A stretch of 64,000 bases of DNA from Streptomyces chilikensis (GCF_001642695.1 NZ_LWCC02000005.1:1012861-1076860); one strand, 5' to 3'. Counted from the stretch's first letter, positions 26,685 through 37,402 are shown. The notes: generated by a model not told the origin, from the sequence alone. Numbers and translations are program-made.

Positions 26685-26936
26685 TCACAGGGGGCCGCTG
26701 TCGGCCCAGGGGGAAGGGACGCGGGCGGAGACCGAGGACAGCAGGGCGTGCAGGGAGACCCGTACCAGCGGGACGTCGGCGATGGCGAGGACCAGGTCGC
26801 CGCTGACGACGACGCCCGCGCCGAGTACCCGGTCGAGGAGGTCGACGAGGGGGAGCCCGATCGGGGCGTACGGCTCGTCGCCGTCCCACGGAACGGGGGG
26901 CGGGAGCCCGTCCTCCCGGGCGTCCGGCAGGATCAC
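26685..26936 (-). CDS. gvpS: Gas vesicle protein GvpS (GvpA/J family)
   Basis: 83 aa from a GTG at 26936. A GvpA-like fold is seen in LVDLLDRVLGAGVVVSGDLV and LAIADVPLVRVSLHALLSSV. The GTG overlaps the gvpL stop as GTGA, which fixes the start; a longer frame beginning at 27026 would run inside gvpL. GvpS is a minor shell or assembly component in the Streptomyces-type cluster order. Confidence 0.92.
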   Translation of the reverse strand: MILPDAREDGLPPPVPWDGDEPYAPIGLPLVDLLDRVLGAGVVVSGDLVLAIADVPLVRVSLHALLSSVSARVPSPWADSGPL

Positions 26937-27802
26937 GGCGCCCCCGTTCCCGCGGCGCCGGCAGCCGCCGTCGTGGCCGCCGCGGGCACCTGCTCGCCGA
27001 GGCGGGCGAAGGAGTAGGGGATCCACGGCCCGGAACTGGTGATCTCCACCTCACGCAGGCGCCCGTCCGCGCGCAGGCGGTCCAGCGCGGCCGTGAACTC
27101 GGCGCGGCGGGCGTCGTCGACCAGGTAGGCCGCGTTGAGGAGCTGGGGGGCCCTGCGGCCGGTCAGATGCTCGCTCTGCGGGCGGTGCGCGGTGGCGTCC
27201 ACGGCGTACCTCCGCAGCGTCAGGTCGACGGTGCGGGCCACGGCCCGGGCCGTCTCGTGCCGGTCGCGCCGCATCCGCTGCCGTGCGCTCGCCCGGCTGA
27301 GGTAGCCCCGGCCGCCCGGGACCGCGGTGCCCGGACCGCCCGTGCCCGCGCTGCCGGAGCCGGCCGCGCCGGCCGCCGCCTCCGGGGCGGCGGCGTGGAC
27401 CTTGACCGCCCACTCGGTCCGGCCGTCCAGCCGCCGGAACACCGCGAGGACCGCCTCCTCCCGGGAGGCCACGGCCGAGACCGCGTTGCCGTCGCTCAGG
27501 TAGACGGTGGCCATCGGCAGCGGCACGACCGGCCCGCAGGGCGCCGCCGCCGCCACGCCGCGGTGATGGGCGAGGGCACAACGCCGGAGCTCCTCGGGCC
27601 GGTTGAGCCGGTCGGTCAGCGCCCGCTCGCCGAAGTCGGCGGCGGGCACGTCCTGCACGACGAGGTGCACCGCCCCGGCGGCCAGGGTGCGCAGGGGGCC
27701 GCCGCCGGAGTGCCCGGCGACGGCGGCCAGCGCGCCGTCCGGCGGGCGGCCGGCGCAGAGGGCGAAGAGGTAGGTGACGGTGCCGGTGTCGCTGCTGCTC
27801 AT
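26933..27802 (-). CDS. gvpL: Gas vesicle protein GvpL (GvpF/L family)
   Basis: 289 aa. The N-terminal domain has TVTYLFALCAGRPP and the C-terminal domain ends EVEITSSGPWIPYSFA, matching the GvpF/L pattern (compare GPLPCYSFVD in gvpF). A Gly/Ala-rich linker of about 30 residues near 146-175 separates them. ATG at 27802 overlaps the gvpJ stop as ATGA. GvpF/L proteins chaperone the shell protein in assembly. Confidence 0.93.
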   Translation of the reverse strand: MSSSDTGTVTYLFALCAGRPPDGALAAVAGHSGGGPLRTLAAGAVHLVVQDVPAADFGERALTDRLNRPEELRRCALAHHRGVAAAAPCGPVVPLPMATVYLSDGNAVSAVASREEAVLAVFRRLDGRTEWAVKVHAAAPEAAAGAAGSGSAGTGGPGTAVPGGRGYLSRASARQRMRRDRHETARAVARTVDLTLRRYAVDATAHRPQSEHLTGRRAPQLLNAAYLVDDARRAEFTAALDRLRADGRLREVEITSSGPWIPYSFARLGEQVPAAATTAAAGAAGTGAP

Positions 27803-28209
27803 CGGGCGTGGTTCTCCGTGCTGCTCTTCGTGGGCGTGGGCGTGGTGGTGGGGGACGGCCCGGGCGCGGTGCCGCTCGCGTCGTCGAGCCGGCTCTCCAG
27901 GGCCGCCAGGCGTTCGCGGAGCATCTCGTTCTCCTGGGTGAGGGCGTCCCGGGCGGCGCGCGAGGACATCGCCGGGTCGGTCTCCCACCAGTCGATGCCC
28001 GCCTTCTTCGCCGTGTCGACGGAGGCGATGAAGAGGCGGAGCCGGATGGTGAGGAGCTCGATGTCCAGCAGGTCGATCTTGATGTCGCCGGCGATGACGA
28101 CGCCCTTGTCGAGGATGCGCTCCAGCAGGTCGGCGAGGGTGCTGTTGCCGGGGCCCGGGACGTACACGGTGGAGTCCGCCGGGTCCGCCCATGCGGACAC
28201 GTCCGTCAC
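27799..28209 (-). CDS. gvpJ: Gas vesicle protein GvpJ (GvpA/J family)
   Basis: 136 aa from a GTG at 28209 (GTGA overlap with gvpZ). Residues 23-70 are the GvpA-type core (LADLLERILDKGVVIAGDIK, then LLDIELLTIRLRLFIASVD). A short coiled coil follows (ENEMLRERLAALESRLDD) and a Thr/Pro/Ser-rich tail. The tail exceeds the core and suggests a nucleation or tip role rather than the main shell. Confidence 0.92.
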   Translation of the reverse strand: MTDVSAWADPADSTVYVPGPGNSTLADLLERILDKGVVIAGDIKIDLLDIELLTIRLRLFIASVDTAKKAGIDWWETDPAMSSRAARDALTQENEMLRERLAALESRLDDASGTAPGPSPTTTPTPTKSSTENHAR

Positions 28210-29330
28210 GACGCTCCCTGCCGGCCGCGTCGCCGGCGCCGCCGGCCGTCGTCGCTCTCCGCGGCCTCCGGCTCCCCGTCCTCGTCACCGAGGTCCTCCT
28301 CGTCCGCGTACTCGTCGTCCTCCTCGGCGTCCTCGTCCTCCTCCGGTTCCTCGTCCTCCTCGTCCTCCTCGTCCGCCTCGCCGTAGGGCTCCTCCTCGAA
28401 GTCCTCCTCGTCGCCCAGGTCCTCCTCGTCCTCCTCGGCCTCCCTCGCCTCCTCGTCCTCCATCGCCTCCTCGTGGCTGCGGACGACCTCGCCGTCGCGG
28501 ATCTCGCCGCGCCAGCCCTCCGGCTCCTCGTCGCCGTGGAGCGTGACGTGCCGGGCGAAGTGCTTGAGGTCCAGGCGCAGACGGCGGCCCTGGGCGCGCC
28601 ACAGGTTGCCGGTCTTCTCGAAGAAGCCCGCCGGGTAGTACTCGACCACCACCACGATGCGGGTGAGGCGAGGGGCGAGCTCGTGGAAGGTGACCGCGCC
28701 CCGGGTGCTGCCCTTGGCGCCCTCGGAGGTCCACACGATCCGGTCGTCCGGGATCTGCTCCTGGACGGTGGCCTTCCAGCTCCTGCTGGACGGACCGACC
28801 TTCATGTTCCAGTCGGAGGTGATCTCGTCCTTCTGGCTCACCCCGCGGACGCCCTTGGTGAAGCCGCTGAACTCCTCGAACTGCGTCCACTGGTCGTAGG
28901 CGGTGCGCAGGGGAACGGCCACGTCGAGGATCTCCACGATGTTGGTGGCCTTGACACCGCCACCGCCTTTCCTCCCGCCACCGCCACCGCCACCGCCCCC
29001 GCCGCCCGTGAGCTTCTCCTTGACGGTGTCCTTCATGCCCTTGAACTTCTCCGACAGCATGGCCTTCGCCGGGGACTCGCCCTTGATCACCCGCCCGGCG
29101 ACGGCGCCCAGGCCGCCCGCCTTTCCGGCCTTGCCGCCCGCGCCGTCCGCCGCGTCGAGGAGCCGGTCGGTGACGCCGCCGATCCGGTCGCCGGCCTTCG
29201 ACACCAGGCTGCTGCCCAGGGCGCCGATCAACTCACCGAAGGCGTCCTTCAGTTCGTCGAGCGGAAGTCCTTCGTCCTGCTTGTCCCGGCCGCCGTCGCG
29301 TTCCTGTCGTCCGTTCGCCATGTCGCTCAC
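28206..29330 (-). CDS. gvpZ: GvpZ-type SRPBCC protein with poly-Gly linker and acidic tail
   Basis: 374 aa. Order: helical N-terminus with ELKDAFGELIGALGSSL (about 20-108), eleven consecutive glycines (109-119), an SRPBCC/cyclase-like domain (about 128-270; NIVEILDVAVPLRTAYDQWT, FEEFSGFTKGV, YYPAGFFEKTGNLWRAQGRR), then an acidic Glu/Asp tail of about 85 residues ending in an Arg run. It corresponds by position and domain to gvpZ of the Streptomyces gvpOAFGYZJLSK clusters. Function in vesicle assembly is not established. The GTG at 29330 overlaps the gvpY stop; an ATG at 29321 is the alternative start. Confidence 0.87.
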   Translation of the reverse strand: MSDMANGRQERDGGRDKQDEGLPLDELKDAFGELIGALGSSLVSKAGDRIGGVTDRLLDAADGAGGKAGKAGGLGAVAGRVIKGESPAKAMLSEKFKGMKDTVKEKLTGGGGGGGGGGGRKGGGGVKATNIVEILDVAVPLRTAYDQWTQFEEFSGFTKGVRGVSQKDEITSDWNMKVGPSSRSWKATVQEQIPDDRIVWTSEGAKGSTRGAVTFHELAPRLTRIVVVVEYYPAGFFEKTGNLWRAQGRRLRLDLKHFARHVTLHGDEEPEGWRGEIRDGEVVRSHEEAMEDEEAREAEEDEEDLGDEEDFEEEPYGEADEEDEEDEEPEEDEDAEEDDEYADEEDLGDEDGEPEAAESDDGRRRRRRGRQGAS

Positions 29331-29917
29331 TTCCCTCGCCGAGTGCCGGAGCCGGACCCGGAGCCGGACCTGGTGGCGGTTTTCTTCCTCACCGCGGCGT
29401 TGGCCACCGCGGGACCCGTCGAGGCCGCGCGGCGCACCGTGGCCCTGCGCGCGGTGCTCCGGCCTGCCGCGGACGACCGCCGCGGTCCGTCCGCGACCGG
29501 CTCCTCGTCGTCCTCGTCCGTGCCGTCCGTGTCCTCCGCGTCGCCGGCGGGCTCCTCGTCGGCGTACCCGTCGTCCTCGTCCCGCTCCCCGCGGCCCGCC
29601 GCCGCGCCGGAGAGGCGCTCGCTCTGATCACGCAGGGATTCGCTGAGGTCGAGGAGCTTGCGGCGGGCGGCCGCGGTGACCGCCGAGCGGCCGGCCTGCA
29701 GCAGCTCGTGGCGCACCTGGTCGGTGAGGTCCTGGAACTGCGGGGTCTCCCGCAGCTTGGCCAGGCCCTGTGCGGCGAGCCGGGACGGGGACAGGCTGAA
29801 GCGCCGCCCCGCCAGGTAGGTGCCGACGAGCAGGGCCAGCTTGGCCTTCTTCGTGCGGCCCAGCAGATATCCACCGGCGACGGCGGCGGCCATCGCCGCC
29901 TTGCAGTTCTGGTTCAT
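29327..29917 (-). CDS. gvpY: GvpY-type gas vesicle cluster protein
   Basis: 196 aa, ATG at 29917 overlapping the gvpG stop as ATGA. One hydrophobic stretch (AAMAAAVAGGYLLGRTKKAK with LALLVGTYLAGRRF), an amphipathic helix region (RKLLDLSESLRDQSERLSG), then an acidic segment and a basic Ser/Arg/Lys-rich tail. It matches gvpY of Streptomyces clusters by order and layout. Charge-segregated tails opposite in sign to the GvpZ tail suggest the two interact, which is inference. Confidence 0.85.
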   Translation of the reverse strand: MNQNCKAAMAAAVAGGYLLGRTKKAKLALLVGTYLAGRRFSLSPSRLAAQGLAKLRETPQFQDLTDQVRHELLQAGRSAVTAAARRKLLDLSESLRDQSERLSGAAAGRGERDEDDGYADEEPAGDAEDTDGTDEDDEEPVADGPRRSSAAGRSTARRATVRRAASTGPAVANAAVRKKTATRSGSGSGSGTRRGK

Positions 29918-30201
29918 CGAAGTCCCTCGGAAGTGCGGGTGCGAACGGAAGCGGTCGGCCGGCCGCCCACCCGGCGGACGGGGTTCTCCAGCAGCCTCAG
30001 GAGGCGGTCCTCCTCCTCCTCGAAGGACGCCTCGTCGATGGCGCCCTCGTCGAGGGCGCGGTGCAGCGCCGCCAGCCGCGCCTGCACCAGGCGCGGGTCA
30101 CGGGCCTGGCGCTCGGCCTCCCGGGCCAGCTGGTCGGCGATCCACACCGTCCCCCGGACCGGGGCGAGGGGCAGCAGCAGGATTTCCTTGAACAGACCCA
30201 C
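29914..30201 (-). CDS. gvpG: Gas vesicle protein GvpG
   Basis: 95 aa from a GTG at 30201. MGLFKEILLLPLAPVRGTVW followed by ARLAALHRALDEGAIDEASF and EEEEDRLLRLLE is the GvpG signature. Three bases separate it from the gvpF stop. GvpG is a small helical assembly factor that binds GvpF/L proteins. Confidence 0.93.
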   Translation of the reverse strand: MGLFKEILLLPLAPVRGTVWIADQLAREAERQARDPRLVQARLAALHRALDEGAIDEASFEEEEDRLLRLLENPVRRVGGRPTASVRTRTSEGLR

Positions 30202-30204
30202 GTC

Positions 30205-30987
30205 CTAGCCCCCCGTCAGGGCCGGTGCGGCCGTCGTGGGGGCGTCGACGAAGCTGTAGCAGGGCAGCGGTCCCGTCAGGCTGAGCGCGATCCGGGCGCC
30301 GTGACGGCGCGCCTGTTCCTCCACGGTCCGCCGGAAGCGGTGTTCCGCGTCCGCGGGCACCAGGAAGGAGGCGCTCAGCACGACGGTGTCGTCCACCTCG
30401 CCCTGCGCCGTGCGGCGGGCCAGCGGGACCAGGCGGGAGCGCACCTCCTGCGCCGCGCGCCGGCCCTCCCGGGTGACCGCGCGGGCGAGCGCCTCGCCCA
30501 GCCGGACGTTGGCGTCGTAGTCGGGGCGGCGGCGGGTCCGCCGGGCCAGCTCCCGCAGCTTGGCGTCCCGGTGGACCAGGTCCTCGAAACAGCCGGGCAC
30601 CGTCACACCCTTGACGTTCATCTCCACGCAGCCCCGGATCCGGTGCAGCTGGGCCTCGAAGTGGAGGCGCTGCTCGCGCAGGTAGGCGACCAGGGTGCCC
30701 TCGTCCCCGGCGAGCACCGCGAACCGCATGGGCAGGACCGGGGCCTGCCGGGCCAGCTCGCCGAGCACCGTCTGGTGCGCCAGCAGGTCCCGGCGGCGGG
30801 CCCGGACGCGGGCGGGGGCCGCGGAGACCGCGGCGGACAGGCCCGAGGAGGTCAGCAGCCGGACCGCGGCGCCGTCCACGCCCCCGGCCCGGGGGGCCCG
30901 GACGCCGGCCGGGGCGATGCCGTAGACGTACAGGGCCCCGGCGCCGGCGGAGCCCCGGGAGGGGGCGGCGAAGGACGCGGTGGCCAC
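30205..30987 (-). CDS. gvpF: Gas vesicle protein GvpF (GvpF/L family)
   Basis: 260 aa. LYVYGIAPAGV at the N-terminus, VLPMRFAVLAGDEGTLVAYL in the first domain, GCVEMNVKGV at the domain junction and GPLPCYSFVD at the end are GvpF/L hallmarks. GTG at 30987 with GGAGGA inside the end of gvpA, two bases behind its stop. GvpF associates with the shell protein GvpA before polymerisation. Confidence 0.95.
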   Translation of the reverse strand: MATASFAAPSRGSAGAGALYVYGIAPAGVRAPRAGGVDGAAVRLLTSSGLSAAVSAAPARVRARRRDLLAHQTVLGELARQAPVLPMRFAVLAGDEGTLVAYLREQRLHFEAQLHRIRGCVEMNVKGVTVPGCFEDLVHRDAKLRELARRTRRRPDYDANVRLGEALARAVTREGRRAAQEVRSRLVPLARRTAQGEVDDTVVLSASFLVPADAEHRFRRTVEEQARRHGARIALSLTGPLPCYSFVDAPTTAAPALTGG

Positions 30988-30989
30988 GG

Positions 30990-31589
30990 TCAGTCCTCCG
31001 AACGGCGACGGGCCCGCGGCCGGTCGCGGTCGTCGTCACGGTCGCGGCTCCGTTCCCCGGACGTGCCGGCCGGCCGGCGGCGGCCCTCCTCCGGCCGGCG
31101 GCGCCGCTGCGGCCGGGGGCTCTCCTCGTAGGCGTGCTCCTCCTCGTCGAGGCCGTCCCGCGCGTGGTCCTCGGCGTCCTCGGCGTACCCGGTGTCCTCG
31201 GCGTCCCGGTCGTCGCGGTGGCCCTCGGTTCCGAGGACGTCGCGCACCTTGTCGCCGAGGGACCGCCCCGCCTTGCGCGCGCCGGCCTTCGCGACCGTCC
31301 GGCCCACCGCCCCGCCGCCGCCGAAGAGTTCCGGCACGGTCTTGCTGCGCGAGGTCCGCTCCAGGTCGAGCCGGTTGCACGCTTCGGCGAACCGCAGGTA
31401 GGTGTCGACGCTCGCCACGACGATCCGGGCGTCGATCTTGATGATCTCGATGCCCACCAGGGAGACGCGGACGAAGACGTCGATGACCATGCCGCGGTCG
31501 AGGATCAGGTCCAGGACGTCGTACAGGGTGCCCGCGCGCGGCACGCAGGCGAGTTCGTCGGCGTACGGGGACGGGGTCACGACGGTCAT
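30990..31589 (-). CDS. gvpA: Gas vesicle shell protein GvpA with a long charged tail
   Basis: 199 aa from the ATG at 31589 with GAGGAA upstream. Residues 20-70 are the conserved amphipathic shell sequence (LYDVLDLILDRGMVIDVFVR, then SLVGIEIIKIDARIVVASVD). Classic GvpA is about 70 residues; here another 110-130 residues follow, first basic/Gly (VAKAGARKAGRSLGDKV) then Asp/Glu and Arg rich. Streptomyces GvpA proteins are usually extended, but such a tail would need to lie on a vesicle face or prevent assembly. Confidence 0.92.
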   Translation of the reverse strand: MTVVTPSPYADELACVPRAGTLYDVLDLILDRGMVIDVFVRVSLVGIEIIKIDARIVVASVDTYLRFAEACNRLDLERTSRSKTVPELFGGGGAVGRTVAKAGARKAGRSLGDKVRDVLGTEGHRDDRDAEDTGYAEDAEDHARDGLDEEEHAYEESPRPQRRRRPEEGRRRPAGTSGERSRDRDDDRDRPRARRRSED

Positions 31590-31620
31590 GTGGCGTTCCT
31601 CTCGGAAGGGGTACGGCCGC

Positions 31621-31947
31621 CTACTGGTCGGCGCCCCCGCGCCGGTAGCGAGCGGTGCGGCGGTACTGGACCATGTCGCCCTCGGCGTCCAGTTCCACCT
31701 CGTAGGTCGCGAGCAGGCTGGTGGTGTCGGGGATGCGGGCCAGTTCCAGCACGTCGAGGACGACGGTCCAGCCGCCGTCCTCGGTCCTGCGGACCGCCGA
31801 CACGCCCTCCTGCGGGCGGTGCACGAGTTCCGCCAGCCCTTCGGCGGCGCACCGCGCCGCGTCGGCCGCGGTGCGGACCCTGCGTTCCCGCGGCGCGCGC
31901 CCGGTGGCCGTGGCCGAGGCGCGTCGCCGCTCACCGTTGTCTGCCAT
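31621..31947 (-). CDS. gvpO: Gas vesicle protein GvpO
   Basis: 108 aa from the ATG at 31947. The basic N-terminus is followed by the GvpO core ELVHRPQEGVSAVRRTEDGG with WTVVLDVLELARIPDTTSLL and LATYEVELDAEGDMVQYRRT. First gene of the ten-gene operon, 31 bp before gvpA. In haloarchaea GvpO influences gvpA expression; here its role is unproven. The promoter should lie in 31948-32100, shared with the divergent DUF2243 gene. Confidence 0.93.
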   Translation of the reverse strand: MADNGERRRASATATGRAPRERRVRTAADAARCAAEGLAELVHRPQEGVSAVRRTEDGGWTVVLDVLELARIPDTTSLLATYEVELDAEGDMVQYRRTARYRRGGADQ

Positions 31948-32100
31948 GGCCCCACTCTGTCCGCAGGTGCCGCCCCGGCGCGTGCGCAGTTGGTCCGAGC
32001 GGGTCACCGCGCGCACCGGAGGGTTCGGAGGAGGCCGGGAGGGAAGCCGTTCCCCTCGGAACCGATCACGCTCGGGCGACGGAACGGGACGGGAACACGC

Positions 32101-32667
32101 ATGGCCACGGAAGACGCCGCGCGGACGCACACCGCGACGCCCAGCAGCCTCCGGCTGCCCGGGATCCTGCTCGGAGCGGGTCTGGGAGGCTTCGTCGACG
32201 GGATCCTCCTCCACCAGGTCCTGCAGTGGCACCACCTGCTCACCAGCACCGACCAGGACCGCATCGGCGTCAGGTACTACGACCCGAGGACGGTTCCGGG
32301 ACTGGAGATGAACACCCTCTGGGACGGCGTCTTCCACGCGCTCTGCTGGATTCTCGTCCTGGCGGGCCTGGCCGTCCTGTACGGGCGGGTGACGCACGAC
32401 CGGCGGGCGGTGTGGACCTCGCGGGTGCTGTGGGGGTGGGTGCTGTTCGGCTGGGGCCTGTTCAACGTCGCCGAGGGACTGCTGAGCCACCAGATCCTCG
32501 GCATCCACCACGTCCGCGCCGGTGAACACCAGGCGTGGTGGGACGCCGGCTTCCTGGCGCTCGGCGTCCTGTTCATGATCGCCGGCCACCTGGTGCGGCG
32601 CGGTGGCAGGGCCTTCGACCCGAGCGCCCCGCGCGGCGCCGCGCGGGCCGCCGGGGACCGCGCCTGA
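32101..32667 (+). CDS. DUF2243 four-helix membrane protein
   Basis: 188 aa. Four hydrophobic segments, with GAGLGGFVDGILLHQVLQWH and LLSHQILGIHHVR giving the family's conserved histidines and aspartate, which suggest a metal or haem site. Proteins of this family sit next to ctaG-like genes in many actinobacteria and proteobacteria, as here: the stop overlaps the next ATG (TGATG). Function is unknown; a role in terminal oxidase or copper handling is inferred from the neighbour. Confidence 0.88.
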   Translation: MATEDAARTHTATPSSLRLPGILLGAGLGGFVDGILLHQVLQWHHLLTSTDQDRIGVRYYDPRTVPGLEMNTLWDGVFHALCWILVLAGLAVLYGRVTHDRRAVWTSRVLWGWVLFGWGLFNVAEGLLSHQILGIHHVRAGEHQAWWDAGFLALGVLFMIAGHLVRRGGRAFDPSAPRGAARAAGDRA

Positions 32668-33768
32668 TGGACCACGGGCACCACCACGGCGGCGGCGCCC
32701 CCGGGCCGCTGGAGCCGGCGCTGACCGTCGTGGCCCTGGCCGCCGTCGCCTGCGGCTACCTGCTCGCCGTGCGGCGCGCCGGGCGGCGCAACCCCGTCCG
32801 GGGCTGGAACGCCTGGCGCACGGCGTCCTTCCTCGGCGGACTCGCCCTGCTCGCCCTGGCGCTGCTGCCGCCCCTGGGGCCGGCCGCGCACACCGACTTC
32901 CGCGCGCACATGACCCAGCACATGCTCATCGGCATGTACGCGCCGCTCGCGCTGGTGCTGGCGGCGCCGGTCACCCTCCTGCTGCGCGCGCTGCCCGCCC
33001 GTCACGCCCGCCGGGTCTCCGCGGCGCTGCACAGCCCGCCCGTCCGGGTGGTGACGCATCCCGCGGTGGCCCTGCTGCTCGGCACGGGCACGCTGGTGCT
33101 GCTGTACTTCACCCCGCTGTACGAGGCGGCCATGGCCCACCCGGCCGGACACCGGCTGCTGCACCTGCACTTCCTCGCCTCCGGCTGCCTGTTCGCCCAC
33201 GTCGTCGCCGGCCCCGACCCGGCGCCCGCCCGCCCCGGCGTGCCGGCCCGCATGGTCTGGCTCGGTGTCGCGATCGCCGCGCACGCCCTGGTCTCCCAGG
33301 CCCTGTACGGCGGGTTCCACGTCCAGGTCCACGCTCCGGCCGTCCAGCTCCGGCAGGGCGCGGAGATCATGTACTACGGCGGGGACCTCGCCGAGCTGCT
33401 GCTGGCCGGCGCGCTGGTGGCGACCTGGCGGCCCGAACGCCGCACCGGCCGGCGGCGCCCCGCCGCCGGCCCGGCGCACGGCCGGTCCGCGGCCGGGAAG
33501 CGGACGGCCGGGAAGCAGGCGGCCGGCGGCCCGCCGGCCGCCGGGAGCGGCCCCGGCCGGCTCCGCGACGCCGCGCACGCGAGGGCCGGCCGTGCCGGCG
33601 CGACCGTGTCCGCGCCGGGCGGACGCGGTGCCGCCCCGCACTCCCCCACGCCCCCGAGGGGGACACGGCCGGAGGGCGAAAGGCGCGCACCTCAGCGGGA
33701 CAGTGCGGCACAATCACGGGTGGGTTTCACTCCACTCCGGCCAAGACCGTCACCTGTCAGGAACACCG

Positions 33769-35478
<1,710 letters not shown>

Positions 35479-35683
35479 GCCGCCCGCACCGCACTGCGCC
35501 TCCGCGGACAAGGCGACACGCCGAACGCTCCCCCGTGGAGCATGCTCACCCCGTCCCCCCGGCCCTAGCCTGCGAACAAGGAGGGAAGCGTCCGTCCTGC
35601 GGCACACGGCCGGCAGCGACACAGCGGCACAGCCGCAGGGCGACACACCCCCGACCGTCCGCACGACCCTCAGGGAGTCCCCC

Positions 35684-37024
35684 ATGACCGCATCCGCGCT
35701 GCCTCAGGAGCGCCGCGTCGTCACCGCCGTCCCCGGCCCGAAGTCGATCGAGCTGCAGGCCCGCCGGGCCGCCGCGGTGGCCCAGGGCGTGGGCTCCACC
35801 CTGCCGGTGTTCGCCTCCCGCGCGGACGGCGGCGTCATCGAGGACGTCGACGGCAACCGCTTCATCGACTTCGGCTCCGGCATCGCCGTCACCACGGTCG
35901 GCGCCTCCGCCGAGGCCGTGGTCCGCCGCGCCTCCGCCCAGCTCGCGGACTTCACCCACACCTGTTTCATGGTCACCCCCTACGAGGGCTACGTGGCCGT
36001 GGCCGAGGCGCTGGCCGAGCTGACCCCGGGCGACCACGCCAAGAAGTCCGCGCTGTTCAACTCCGGCGCCGAGGCGGTGGAGAACGCGGTCAAGATCGCC
36101 CGCGCGTACACCAAGCGCCAGGCGGTCGTGGTCTTCGACCACGGCTACCACGGCCGCACCAACCTCACCATGGCGCTGACGGCGAAGAACATGCCGTACA
36201 AGCAGGGCTTCGGCCCGTTCGCCCCCGAGGTGTACCGGGTACCGGTGGCCTACGGCTACCGCTGGCCGACGGGCGCCGGGAACGCCGGTCCGGAGGCCGC
36301 CGCCCAGGCGATCGACCAGATCACCAAGCAGGTCGGGCCGGAGAACGTCGCCGCGATCATCATCGAGCCGGTGCTCGGCGAGGGCGGCTTCATCGAGCCG
36401 GCCAAGGGCTTCCTGCCCGCGATCCGCGAGTTCGCCGCCGAGCACGGCATCGTCTTCGTGGCGGACGAGATCCAGTCCGGCTTCTGCCGCACCGGCCAGT
36501 GGTTCGCCTGTGAGGACGAGGGCGTCGTCCCGGACCTGATCACCACCGCCAAGGGCATCGCCGGCGGCCTGCCGCTGGCCGCGGTCACCGGCCGAGCCGA
36601 GATCATGGACGCCGCGCACGCCGGCGGCCTCGGCGGCACCTACGGCGGCAACCCGGTGGCCTGTGCCGCCGCGCTGGGCGCGATCGAGACCATGAAGGAG
36701 CTCGACCTCAACGCCCGCGCCCGGCACATCGAGGAGGTCATGAGGGGCCGCCTCCACGCGATGGCGGAGAAGTTCGACGCCATCGGCGACGTCCGCGGCC
36801 GGGGCGGCATGATCGCCATCGAGCTGGTCAAGGACCGCGCCACCAAGGAGCCCGACGCCCAGCTCGCCGCCGCCGTGGCGAAGGCCTGCCACCAGGAGGG
36901 CGTGCTCGTCCTCACCTGCGGCACCTACGGGAACGTGCTCCGCTTCCTGCCGCCGCTGGTGATCGGGGACGAGCTGCTGAACGAGGGCCTCGACGTCCTT
37001 GAGCAGGCGTTCGGCGCGGCCTGA
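35684..37024 (+). CDS. gabT: 4-aminobutyrate transaminase
   Basis: 446 aa class III PLP aminotransferase. It converts GABA and 2-oxoglutarate to succinate semialdehyde and glutamate. PLP contacts are clear: ALFNSGAEAVENAVKIARAY, VVFDHGYHGRTN, FVADEIQSGFCRTG, and the Schiff-base lysine in ITTAKGIAGGLPLAAV. AGGGAG lies six bases before the ATG at 35684. With PucR upstream and polyamine genes downstream, it forms the end of putrescine degradation. Succinate semialdehyde dehydrogenase is not in the window. Confidence 0.95.
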   Translation: MTASALPQERRVVTAVPGPKSIELQARRAAAVAQGVGSTLPVFASRADGGVIEDVDGNRFIDFGSGIAVTTVGASAEAVVRRASAQLADFTHTCFMVTPYEGYVAVAEALAELTPGDHAKKSALFNSGAEAVENAVKIARAYTKRQAVVVFDHGYHGRTNLTMALTAKNMPYKQGFGPFAPEVYRVPVAYGYRWPTGAGNAGPEAAAQAIDQITKQVGPENVAAIIIEPVLGEGGFIEPAKGFLPAIREFAAEHGIVFVADEIQSGFCRTGQWFACEDEGVVPDLITTAKGIAGGLPLAAVTGRAEIMDAAHAGGLGGTYGGNPVACAAALGAIETMKELDLNARARHIEEVMRGRLHAMAEKFDAIGDVRGRGGMIAIELVKDRATKEPDAQLAAAVAKACHQEGVLVLTCGTYGNVLRFLPPLVIGDELLNEGLDVLEQAFGAA

Positions 37025-37360
37025 GCCGCGTCCGCCGGGCCCGCGCGGCACGGGGGCGGGGCGCGGGCGTCCGCCCGGGAGAGCCTGTGAAGAAGGTGTG
37101 CGAGGTGGATGGCGGGTCGGGCCCGCGGCTGTTCCGCCCTCCCGCCCTGCCGTAAGTTCTCCCTGGATGAGAGACACCCCGCACCCGCGGTCCGCCGCGG
37201 GTCGTCCGGGCCGAGGATTCCCCGCCTCCGGCCCGGTCGTGCATCGCGCACGCCCGGAGACCTGACGCTCCGGGTTCTCCTCACCGATCGGACGGCCGTC
37301 CGCCCCACACCCCCCGGGGCGCACGGCGATCCGGTCCGGACCTCCCTTGCCGGTGGTCCT
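37025..37360. other. Intergenic region after gabT
   Basis: About 336 bp before the large hairpin, with no open frame of coding character. It contains several short GC-rich inverted repeats, such as CCGCGG-type pairs near 37186-37200, but no recognisable RNA gene. Confidence 0.5.
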
Positions 37361-37402
37361 CCGAAGGGCCGGCACACATCCCCCCTTGTGCCGGCCCTTC
37401 GG
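37361..37402. terminator. Strong 16-bp hairpin upstream of the PAP2 gene
   Basis: Arms CCGAAGGGCCGGCACA (37361-37376) and its exact complement (37387-37402) enclose a ten-base C-rich loop. It ends 21 bp before the PAP2 GTG. It may terminate read-through from gabT or be a structured 5' leader of the PAP2 mRNA. Confidence 0.65.

Noticed and set aside
26058-27017. Plus-strand ORFs over the gvpK/gvpS region
   Set aside because: Antisense to well-recognised Gvp proteins; Arg/Ser-rich shadows.
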